The notes under the pieces: generated by a model | Database searches by the model: none | Told to the model about the DNA's origin: nothing | Seen by the model: the letters and a program-made list of their open reading frames with translations, nothing else | From: Larkinella sp965227735 | Lineage (GTDB): Bacteria > Bacteroidota > Bacteroidia > Cytophagales > Spirosomataceae | Assembly (NCBI RefSeq): GCF_965227735.1 | Contig: NZ_OZ245776.1 | Coordinates: 1,736,001-1,800,000, forward strand | Length of the DNA: 64,000 bases | Direction of reading: 5' to 3' | Shown here: piece by piece, positions 16,494 to 24,300 of the stretch | Position numbering within the stretch: the stretch's first letter is position 1 | How the letters are laid out: every line of letters begins with the position of its first letter | Position numbers and translations under genes: made by a program

Positions 16494-18269
16494 TTATAAA
16501 ACCGCCAGCGTATTCCTCACGAGTTTCTGCATCGGCAGCGAAATCATGACTGAGGTTCCTTTTCCGGGTTCGCTCTGCCACATCACCTGACCGCCCAAAT
16601 AGGCAATCCGGGATTTGATATTCGCAATGCCGTTGCCTTTCGACGGACTGTTTTCAAAATCAGCACCCCGTCCGTCATCGTCCACACTGATGAGAACTGC
16701 TTCGTCATTGGTCATCATCTGTACGGTAATCGTCTCGGCTTCAGCGTGTTTTAAGGCGTTGTTCAGGAGTTCCTGCACCACCCGGTAAATCATCACCGAA
16801 GCTTCGTCGCCCAGATCCGGCACTTCGCCGTAATGTTCCAGCGTCAGGGCGGTTTCGTTGACCAGATTTAACTTCTGCACCAGGTCTTCAAGAGCCGGGA
16901 TCAGACCAAAATTCGAGAGCGCATACGGTCGTAAATCACTGGAAATCAGTCGGGTTTCGGTGCAGGCTTCGTCCAGAAACTGGTTCAGCGGTTCCTTCAC
17001 CGACAAGGGCAACAGTTCCTGATGTGCTTCCACAAACAGTTTGATTCGCGAGAGCTGAATGCCCAGCCCGTCGTGCAAATCCCGGGCAATCCGGCTCCGT
17101 TCTCCCTCCTGCCCTTCAATCATGGCCTGCAACGACTTCAATTCCAGATCCTGGATCTGCTGCTGGGCAATAACCGTCTGCTGGTGCGAAATCAGTTTCT
17201 GCTGGCGTCGCAGAAAGACCAACGCGCCAACCCCCAACACACTGATTACCAAGCCACCCGCCAGCATCGAATTCAGGATGTGCTGGTGTCGACTTTGCTC
17301 CTCGACCAACTGTTTTTCAACCGCCAGCGTCTTCACCTGACTGTCCAGTTCCTGCAACCGGATGCTTTTGGTCTGCTCGGAATAGTAAAACTGATTCGTA
17401 AAATCCAGCGTCTTCAACGACGACCGATACGCATTTTTGAAGTCGCCCTGGTACGAATAACTATCGGCCGAATGCCGGGACAATTCCCGCAGCATGGACA
17501 CGTTTTTCTCCGATTCCGCCAGCTTGTAGCTTTTCTGGTAGGCGGCAATGGCGGCTTCCGGGCGGTTTTTGAATTGCTCGACCAGCCCCAGATAAAAGTA
17601 GTTCAGGGCGATCATCCAGTTGGTTTTCAACTGCCGGGCCATGTCCAGACTGCGGATGGCGAAGTACTGCGCCGAGTCCGGTTGTTTATTCCGCAAATAA
17701 CTGTTGGCCAGTAGGTTCATGGCAAACGCCTGTGAATACGCTTGCTTATAGTGGGCACTCATCCGCTCGGTTTCCCGCAATTCCGTGATCAATTTCTTCG
17801 GAATCAACTCGTTTTTCTGCGCCAGATTCGCAAACGCCAGTCGGCATTCAATGATCTTCGGGTGGTTCTGTTGACGCTTGAAATACTGCAGGGCTTTTCC
17901 CAGGTACTGCTCCGCGTAGGGCTGCATAAACAGATCCTGCGAATAGTAATCGCCAATGGCAATGTGGATGTTGTAATACCCCAGCGAATCGCCCTGCAGG
18001 TGATAGTATTTCATCCCATTGAAATAGGAATCGAGCGTATACTTGTTGTAACCGTATTGCTGGTGGTAAAGCCATCCCAACTCTTCATAGGATTTGGCGG
18101 TTTTTCCATACTGCTTTTCCTGCGCCCATTGCCGTATCTGGTTTTTCAGGCTAACAATGGCCGAAGAATCCGATTGCGCCCGTACGTTCTGCCCCAGGCC
18201 CAGAAGCCCCAGGAGCAATACCGCGCCCAGGCACCTTTGTCGGACTAGCTTACGTACCCGTTCTGCCAT
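16494..18269 (-). CDS. NarL-type sensor histidine kinase with TPR sensor region
   Basis: The ATG at 18269 (MAERVRKLVRQRC) precedes a signal-like hydrophobic stretch (LGAVLLLGLLGLGQN). The product is about 591 residues. Residues 40-310 are helical repeats of the TPR type (YYNIHIAIGDYYSQDLF, AQYFAIRSLDMARQL). A transmembrane segment (ILNSMLAGGLVISVLGVGAL) follows, then a coiled coil, the HisKA_3 phosphoacceptor box ERSRIARDLHDGLGIQLSRI and a HATPase domain (DDGRGADFENSPSKGNG). It lies directly after the response regulator gene (72 bp), so the two form a pair. What it senses is unknown. Its position between the mannan locus and the lanthipeptide cluster leaves either as a target. Confidence 0.93.
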   Translation of the reverse strand: MAERVRKLVRQRCLGAVLLLGLLGLGQNVRAQSDSSAIVSLKNQIRQWAQEKQYGKTAKSYEELGWLYHQQYGYNKYTLDSYFNGMKYYHLQGDSLGYYNIHIAIGDYYSQDLFMQPYAEQYLGKALQYFKRQQNHPKIIECRLAFANLAQKNELIPKKLITELRETERMSAHYKQAYSQAFAMNLLANSYLRNKQPDSAQYFAIRSLDMARQLKTNWMIALNYFYLGLVEQFKNRPEAAIAAYQKSYKLAESEKNVSMLRELSRHSADSYSYQGDFKNAYRSSLKTLDFTNQFYYSEQTKSIRLQELDSQVKTLAVEKQLVEEQSRHQHILNSMLAGGLVISVLGVGALVFLRRQQKLISHQQTVIAQQQIQDLELKSLQAMIEGQEGERSRIARDLHDGLGIQLSRIKLFVEAHQELLPLSVKEPLNQFLDEACTETRLISSDLRPYALSNFGLIPALEDLVQKLNLVNETALTLEHYGEVPDLGDEASVMIYRVVQELLNNALKHAEAETITVQMMTNDEAVLISVDDDGRGADFENSPSKGNGIANIKSRIAYLGGQVMWQSEPGKGTSVMISLPMQKLVRNTLAVL

Positions 18270-18340
18270 TTTCAGAGTCGTTAAATGCGATATAACTGAT
18301 GAATCAATTCCTTTATTATCGATCAATCCCGAACCATCTG

Positions 18341-18988
18341 TCAATCAATACACTGCATTTCCATGGCGGTTTTGATCAGCAACGCGGTATTGGGAACGCT
18401 GAATTTCATGAGCAGACTGCTGCGGTGAAATTCGATGGCTTTGACACTCACGAACAGTTGCGTGGCCATTTGCTGCGTCGTTAATCCCTGAGAAATGAGC
18501 GTCAGCACCTCCGATTCGCGGGGTGTCAGGTTGGGTTTCAGGCCCGTTCCGCTGCCCGATTTCCGGTTTCGGGGCTCATCGTGCAACAGAATATTCGTAA
18601 TGATTTCGTTGAAATACGGTTTTTCGCGGTGGACCGTCCGAATCGCCTGCAACAGTTCAACTTTGGTCGTGTTTTTCAATAAATAGCCTTTTGCGCCTTT
18701 TTTCACCACCCGTTTAATCAAACTGGCGTCGTCGTGCATCGTCAAGGCGATTACTTTGGTGGCCGGGAACGTACGGGTAATGTGTTCGCAAAGCGCCAGC
18801 CCATCTTCCACCTGCGGAAAAGAAATATCCAGCAAAATGACGTCGATCAATGACTGACTCAACTCTTCAATGACCGACGACACATCAAAACAGCGCGCGG
18901 TCACTTCAATTTCCGAAGACCCCGAAATCAGCGACTCAATCCCCTCAACAAACACATTGTGGTCATCGGCAATCAGTACTCGTATCAT
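18341..18988 (-). CDS. NarL/LuxR-family response regulator
   Basis: The ATG at 18988 (MIRVLIADDHNVFVEGIESL) fits the family start; an upstream ATG at 19018 adds ten residues without a match. The product has about 215 residues. The receiver domain has the acidic pair IADDH, the phospho-acceptor Asp in DVILLDISFP and Lys in KKGAKGYLLKN. The C-terminal LuxR-type helix-turn-helix is LTPRESEVLTLISQGLTTQQ and VSVKAIEFHRSSLLMKF. It is the first gene of a two-gene operon with the kinase downstream. A perfect inverted repeat at 19092-19111 lies in its promoter region. Confidence 0.94.
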   Translation of the reverse strand: MIRVLIADDHNVFVEGIESLISGSSEIEVTARCFDVSSVIEELSQSLIDVILLDISFPQVEDGLALCEHITRTFPATKVIALTMHDDASLIKRVVKKGAKGYLLKNTTKVELLQAIRTVHREKPYFNEIITNILLHDEPRNRKSGSGTGLKPNLTPRESEVLTLISQGLTTQQMATQLFVSVKAIEFHRSSLLMKFSVPNTALLIKTAMEMQCID

Positions 18989-19091
18989 CCATTCGTATGC
19001 GTTAACTCGTATGGGCATTTGGCATCTCCACTGGGGAGAAAACCGGTTGTCGGTGTAACAACGGAACCGCGTTTTTAATTTAACCCTTTAT

Positions 19092-19111
19092 CGTTTCGAT
19101 TGTACGAAACG
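19092..19111. promoter_or_regulatory. Palindrome between the response regulator and the lanthipeptide cluster
   Basis: CGTTTCG (19092-19098) and CGAAACG (19105-19111) form a perfect inverted repeat with a 6-bp spacer, about 100 bp upstream of the response regulator and about 200 bp upstream of the first precursor promoter. It could be the operator of the regulator, of the cluster, or of both. Confidence 0.4.
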
Positions 19112-19252
19112 GATAAATTGAATATTGTTTAGCAAAAATAGGACAAAGGGGGTAGGTTATAAAATAGGGGAAACCCCCGTTTTTAGAAAATTAGGGAAAA
19201 CCCTAGCAAACCGCTTCGAAACCGCTTTCAAGCTACGATCCAATTTCAGCCT

Positions 19253-19398
19253 GTTATCAATAAATCGCAACCAGTTACAAATTACGGTTTCACTATCGGC
19301 CCGGAACCCGCCAAGTTTGTACCGGCCAAAGCAAAAAGCCGCCGGGGACGCTGAAAACCGAACAGAGTAGGCACACCATCACACCATAATTTACCATC
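19253..19398 (+). promoter_or_regulatory. Promoter and 5' leader of lanthipeptide precursor 1 (copy 1 of a duplicated segment)
   Basis: The segment from GTTATCAA (19253) to the start codon is closely matched by 20624-20776. Both copies contain TTTC (19288-19291), a 20-bp spacer and CAAGTTTG (19312-19319), close to the Bacteroidota -33 TTTG / -7 TAnnTTTG pattern, with one mismatch in each box. Transcription would start near 19326, giving a leader of about 70 nt. The leader carries the conserved CGGGGACGCTGAAAACCG, which may have an RNA role. Confidence 0.6.
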
Positions 19399-19548
19399 AT
19401 GAAAAAGCAAATTGCCAAATTGACACTGAAAACCGATCAGATCATTGCCTTATCCAAAACGCAGGCTTCGAACGTTATGGGCGGCCGTCCGAAAGACAAA
19501 ACGATCGGAGGATGCACCACGGCGGGATATTGCCCAACGGAATTGTAA
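19399..19548 (+). CDS. lanA1: Class I lanthipeptide precursor peptide 1 (49 residues)
   Basis: The gene encodes 49 residues. Leader residues 1-29 start MKKQIAKLTLKTDQIIALSK and end NVMGG, a leader of the type found in Bacteroidota class I lanthipeptides, with a double-glycine cut site. The core (residues 30-49) is RPKDKTIGGCTTAGYCPTEL, with two cysteines (39, 45) and four threonines (35, 40, 41, 47) but no serine. LanB would dehydrate Thr to dehydrobutyrine and LanC would close methyllanthionine rings to the two Cys. The leader is nearly the same as that of precursor 2, the core is not. A terminator follows at 19599. Ring pattern and activity are unknown. Confidence 0.88.
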   Translation: MKKQIAKLTLKTDQIIALSKTQASNVMGGRPKDKTIGGCTTAGYCPTEL

Positions 19549-19598
19549 TCCGTCCGCACACGCTTCCAGGAAGCAAAAATAATACTTACCAATCTCCG

Positions 19599-19640
19599 GA
19601 CTCAGCAGCCTTTCTAACCCAGGGCTGTTGAGTCTTTTTC
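19599..19640 (+). terminator. Terminator after precursor 1
   Basis: GACTCAGCAGCC (19599-19610) pairs with GGCTGTTGAGTC (19623-19634) over 12 bp with one G-T pair, followed by TTTTT. It stands between precursor 1 and the flavin enzyme, so it probably limits read-through and allows far more precursor mRNA than enzyme mRNA. Confidence 0.8.
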
Positions 19641-19691
19641 AATTATAAACCCGGACTGCGACATTCGCTTGTCTTTCAACTTCTTACCACT

Positions 19692-20624
19692 ATGAAATTG
19701 GGTCTTCTTGAATTCGGAACCGGCTGCGTCAGTCCGATGGATCTGGTTGAAAATGTACTGGACTATGCGCAGCAGGCCGAAAACCTGGGCTACACTCGGT
19801 TCTGGCTGGGCGAGCATTACGGCACCCTAACGGCCTACCACAACCCTGAAGTGTTGCTGCCCATCATTGCCGGCATGACGGATCGCATCAAAGTCGGCGT
19901 GGCGGGGCTGCTGATGGCGTTCCACAATCCGTACCGTGTGGCGGCTTCGTTCAAAGTCCTCAACAACCTGTTTCCCAACCGCATCGATCTGGGTGTGGCT
20001 GGCGGAGGAGTTCCACCGGAAATCGGAATGCTTCTGGCTCCGGATCTTGATTTGTCCAGTTCTGCCCCTAAAGTGGAACGGTTTGCCGGGAACTGCCGGG
20101 CCTTATACGACTATCTCTTTGCGGAGGAAAACGCCAGCCTGATTGCGCCCGTTGGCGGCTATTTGCCCACCTACTGGTCACTCACGGCGGGCCTGAAAAA
20201 CCCGGCGGTTCTGGCCAGCCAGCCGACGGCCCTCTGCAAGTCCCTGTTTCATACCGAGATCACGGATCACAAACGGGATGCGGAGAAAATTCAGGAATAC
20301 CGGGCGGTTTTTTACGAAAAACACGGCCGGGAGCCGGAAATCAATCTGGCCGTGGCCGGGGTCTGCGCCGAGACGGGCGCGATAGCCCGCCAGATTCGGG
20401 AAAGTCTGGAGCGCCCGGTCAGCGTCTGTAACGAACTGATTGGCTCACCGGCTTACATCCTGGATGAAGTGGCGAGGTTGCAGGAAATCTACGGCGTGGC
20501 GGAATTTATTTTTCTGAACATGGCGGAAGAAACCGGTCATAAAAAGGACGGCATCGAACGGCTGGCTCAGGCCCTGCCGCAGTATGCAGACGCTGCCAGC
20601 AACGTTTGTGCTATTTCCTGCTAG
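19692..20624 (+). CDS. Luciferase-like (LLM class) flavin-dependent oxidoreductase inside the lanthipeptide cluster
   Basis: This 310-residue protein is a bacterial luciferase-like TIM barrel. It starts MKLGLLEFGTGCVSPMDLVE, then AENLGYTRFWLGEHYG, MTDRIKVGVAGLLMAFHNPY, and the typical NRIDLGVAGGGVPPEIGML. Enzymes of this family use reduced FMN or F420. It resembles the MsnO8-like group. It lies on the same strand between the two precursor genes, bounded by a terminator upstream and by the second copy of the precursor promoter, which begins in its stop codon. LanJ-C enzymes (such as CrnJ of carnolysin) are luciferase-like and reduce dehydro residues to D-amino acids, so this may be a tailoring enzyme. 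That role is inference; a monooxygenase role is equally open. Confidence 0.88.
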   Translation: MKLGLLEFGTGCVSPMDLVENVLDYAQQAENLGYTRFWLGEHYGTLTAYHNPEVLLPIIAGMTDRIKVGVAGLLMAFHNPYRVAASFKVLNNLFPNRIDLGVAGGGVPPEIGMLLAPDLDLSSSAPKVERFAGNCRALYDYLFAEENASLIAPVGGYLPTYWSLTAGLKNPAVLASQPTALCKSLFHTEITDHKRDAEKIQEYRAVFYEKHGREPEINLAVAGVCAETGAIARQIRESLERPVSVCNELIGSPAYILDEVARLQEIYGVAEFIFLNMAEETGHKKDGIERLAQALPQYADAASNVCAISC

Positions 20625-20776
20625 TTATCAATCCATCCCGACCAGTTACAAGTTACGGTTTCACTATCGTTTCAAAACCTGCCAAGTTTGTATCGGCCAA
20701 ACAGAAAAGCCATCGGGGACGCTGAAAACCGCAACAGAGTAAGCACATCAATCACACCAGTTCAAAACAACAAATC
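20624..20776 (+). promoter_or_regulatory. Promoter and 5' leader of lanthipeptide precursor 2 (copy 2 of the duplicated segment)
   Basis: This repeats 19253-19398. It has TTTC (20659-20662), a 20-bp spacer and CAAGTTTG (20683-20690), then the shared CGGGGACGCTGAAAACCG and ACAGAGTA. The match begins at the last base of the flavin enzyme's stop codon and continues into the coding part of the precursor leader. Confidence 0.6.
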
Positions 20777-20914
20777 ATGAAAAAGCAAGTTTCAAAAATC
20801 ACGTTGAAGACCGACAAAATCATCGCTCTGTCGAAAAACCAGGCCCTGAATGTCATGGGTGGTAAGCCAAAGGAAACCCGTACGGCCTGTACCAGCAAAA
20901 TCTGCGAACCGTAA
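20777..20914 (+). CDS. lanA2: Class I lanthipeptide precursor peptide 2 (45 residues)
   Basis: The gene encodes 45 residues. The leader (1-29) starts MKKQVSKITLKTDKIIALSK and ends NVMGG; it differs from precursor 1 at only six positions. The core (30-45) is KPKETRTACTSKICEP, with cysteines 38 and 43 and possible dehydration sites Thr34, Thr36, Thr39 and Ser40. Both cores share a basic start and Cys-Thr-(Thr/Ser)-x-x-(x)-Cys. Upstream lies the second copy of the promoter and leader segment. The next gene, lanB, is 417 bp downstream beyond nested palindromes, so it is probably expressed on its own strong transcript. The pair could form a two-component bacteriocin or two independent products. 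Confidence 0.88.
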   Translation: MKKQVSKITLKTDKIIALSKNQALNVMGGKPKETRTACTSKICEP

Positions 20915-20994
20915 GCAAAACCGGTTTACAATACGCCAGATCGGAGAATAGCTTCGATTCTTCTAGGGGCTTACGTCTGATCATTCTTTACATT

Positions 20995-21223
20995 TTCGCT
21001 TTTTGCCCCTAAATCCCCTAAAGGCAGGGCTGTTAAGTTCTGGAAATTAGGATCGTTGAAGTTAGCAATATCAATTCGCTTTTCGCCCCCAACCCCCTAA
21101 AGGCCGGGCGGGCGGTGCCGGGCTAAAACATCCGGATTTCGAAGCCCCCTTTAGGGGGTTGGGGGCGAAAAGCGGAAGAACTTAACAGCCCTGCCTTTAA
21201 GGAATTTAGGGGCAAAAAGCGAA
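20995..21223. repeat. Two palindromic elements, one nested inside the other
   Basis: The outer arms are 20995-21041 (TTTTTGCCCCTAAATCCCCT then AAAGGCAGGGCTGTTAAGTT) and 21175-21223, its inverted copy with a few changes. Between them lies a second element with arms at 21077-21103 and 21145-21174 (CGCTTTTCGCCCCCAACCCC and its inverse). The centre of the inner element, CCGGGCTAAAACATCCGG, is the inverse of the loop at 16431-16450. The outer element shares CCCCTAAATCCCCTAAAGG with the palindrome inside lanB. This fills the gap between precursor 2 and lanB; no gene is visible. Confidence 0.8.
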
Positions 21224-21253
21224 AGTCCTACTTCTCAGTTGAATCGCGGAGCG

Positions 21254-21283
21254 GAACGAAGGGGTGTAAAAGCTCCTTCGTTC
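21254..21283 (+). promoter_or_regulatory. Hairpin in the leader of lanB
   Basis: GAACGAAGG (21254-21262) and CCTTCGTTC (21275-21283) form a perfect 9-bp stem with a 12-base loop, 48 bp before the lanB start. The following bases (TTCCCATAG) are not a clear T-run, so it may be a weak terminator, an attenuator or an operator for the modification operon. Confidence 0.45.
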
Positions 21284-21331
21284 TTCCCATAGTATCAGTA
21301 CCACACCCTATACACACGATACTTTCTGGTC

Positions 21332-24300
21332 ATGAAAACGACTGCTTTCGAAACGGCTTTTGTTCGGGTTCCCCTGGCCGGTTTTGCCGCCATCGACAAT
21401 CCGAACTGGATGCAACTCAGCCAGCAACTACAGAATCCGGCTTTCCTCGAAGCGTTATACATTGCGTCTCCGGCTTTGTATGAAGAAGCCATCCAGTTCG
21501 ATTTCAGCCGTCAGCCCGACGAAAAATCCCGGCGGGTCCTCTATTCACTGATCAAATATTTGTCCCGCTATGCCACCCGCTGCACACCCTTCGGTTTGTT
21601 CGGCGGTTTTGCAACCGCGCCCATTGAGGCTACCCATTCCGATATACGTATAGCGAATACCGGTAGTCTGAAACGCGTCGTTCGGCTCGACATGAATTAC
21701 CTCTGCGCGCTGGCGCAGGATCTGGAAAAACACCCCGATGTGAAGCCCCATCTCCGGTTTTTTCCGAATTCGAGCCTGTACGAAATCAATGACCAATACC
21801 GCTACGTCACGTATCGGTATGACAACGGCCAACGGGTTCACCACCTCAGCAGCGCCGAAAAAAGCGAGTATTTAGCCGCAGTTCTGGAACAAAGCCGGTC
21901 AGGCGTCCGGGCCGAAAGCCTGTCTACGGTTTTAATCAGCGACGAAATCAGTGACGAAGAGGCCCGGGATTTCGTTGAATCGGTGATCGATGCCCAGTTG
22001 CTGGTGAGTGAACTGGAGCCGTCGCTGACGGGCGAAAATTTTCTAGTCCAAATTCTGACCATTCTGCAAACGATTGGCAGCCAGCATCCTTCTGATGAGA
22101 TCGCGCAAATTGTGGCGCTGTTGCAGGAGGTGACCGTTGATCTGAAAACCCTGGAAAGCGGGGAACATGAGACTTCCATCGAACTACTAAGCCAGGTAGA
22201 GCACAAACTGAGCCACCTGTCCACGCCCTTCGACCGCAAAGTCCTTTTCCAGATCGACACCTATTTACCCACGCTCTCCGGCCAGTTGAACCGGGGACTT
22301 CTCAATAAATTAGTCGCCAAAATTCCAACGCTCCTCAAACTGACACCCACCAGTGAGGGAGCGTTGGATGACTTCAGAAACCGCTTCACCGAAAAATACG
22401 AAGACGAAGAAATCCCGCTCGTCGTCGCGCTTGACCCCGAAATTGGCGTCGGTTTTCCGGCCGATCAGGAACCCTTCGACGATTCTCCGCTGGTGGACGG
22501 CGTAGTGCCCGGTTCATCGACCAAACCCAAAAAGACCTGGACGGTGGCTCCCGAACAGGCGTTTCTGTTCCAGAAAGTTGCGGAGGCCCAACTCCACCGC
22601 ACCACCCAGATTGCCATTACGGAGGAAGATTTGTTGTCGATTGAACCCGTCCGGCCTAACCTGCCGCCTACGAATGCCGCGATGTTTTCGGTTATTCGCG
22701 AGAACGGTCGGGAAACGCTGGTGCTCGATAGTTTTGGCGGAACCACCGGCACGTCATTGCTGGGCCGTTTTGGCCATACCGATTCCACCATTTTGAACCT
22801 GATTCAGCAGATCAGCGACGCCGAAGACCAGATCCGGCCCGACGTGATTTTTGCCGACATCATTCACCTGCCCGAAGCCCGAACCGGCAACATCATCATC
22901 CGCCCCCAACTGAAAAACTACCAGATTCCGTACCTGGGCAAGTCGTCGGTTGACAGCGAACACCAGATTCCGGTGACGGATTTAGTGATTCGGGTGGTGG
23001 GAAACCGCGTGGTGTTGCGGTCGAAGTCGCTCGACAAAGTCATTGTTCCGCAGCTTTCCAACGCCCATCACTACGCCCAGACCAATTCGCTGGATGTTTA
23101 TCATTTCCTGTGTGCCCTGCAAAACCAGGCCATTCGGCCTTGGTTGGGCCTGTCGCTGGGGCCGGTCAATTCGGTATTTGTCTACGTTCCCCGGATTGTG
23201 CTCGACAACATCGTTCTGTCGGAAGCCCGCTGGAATTGCCGCGCGCAGCAGGTCAAACCGCTGGTGACGGCGTTCAAAACGGCGGACTGGCTGAGCCTAA
23301 AAACCGAGATTGACCGCTGGCGCGACCAATACGGTATTCCCCGGCACATCTGTTTGCTCGATTACGACAACGAATTGTACGTGGATCTGGAAAACCGGTG
23401 GCTGGCCGAAACGTTCGTCAACGAGATCAAATCGCAGGACAAATTTCAAATCAAGGAGTTTCTGTTCCGGGCCGACAACGCCGTTACGCAGTCGGCCGCG
23501 GGCTGGCATACGAATCAGTTTGTGGTAGCTTTTAAAAATGAGCCGGATTCGCCAGCCTTTACCCCTAAATCCCCTAAAGGGGACTTTGCAAATCTGGATT
23601 TTACCGCGTCCAAGTCCCCTTTAGGGGATTTAGGGGCAAGGCCGGGGTCGCGCACGACTTTAGGGGCAAAGCCAGGGTCGCGCAAATTCTTCGCCGGTTC
23701 CGAATGGCTTTATTACAAGATTTACACCGGGATTAAAACCGCCGATGCGATCCTGACCACGGTGCTGCATCCGCTGGCCGACCGGTTTGCGGAATGCGGC
23801 TGGACCGACCAATTTTTCTTCATCCGCTACGGTGATCCGCAGTTACACATCCGGTTCCGCTTTCACGTCATCGACCCGGCTTTTCTGGGGACCATCATTC
23901 AGGAATTGCACGATGCGCTGGCCCCTTTTCTGGCCTCCAATGTGATTACCGCCATCAAAACCGACACCTACAACCGCGAACTGGAACGCTACGGACGCCA
24001 TTCCATCGACGCCGTGGAGAACTATTTTCACCGGGACAGTCAAACGATTCTGAACTTCCTGAGCCTGATCGAAGGCTCGGAAGGCGAAGAATGCCGGTGG
24101 CGGTTTGGCATGAAACTCATCGACACGCTGCTGGACGAGATTGGCTTTGACCTGAAACAGAAACTGGATTTTGCGGACGAAAAAGCCGCTCAATTCGGTC
24201 AGGAATTTGGCTACAACTCGGTATTGAAAAAGCAACTGGATACGCGGTACAAAGAAATTGAAACCGCCATCACAGAGCTATGGGGCGAAACTAACGAGGA

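Noticed and set aside
19125..19370. An 81-codon open frame upstream of precursor 1
   Set aside because: It covers the duplicated promoter segment. The second copy of the segment does not keep the frame, so it is unlikely to be coding.
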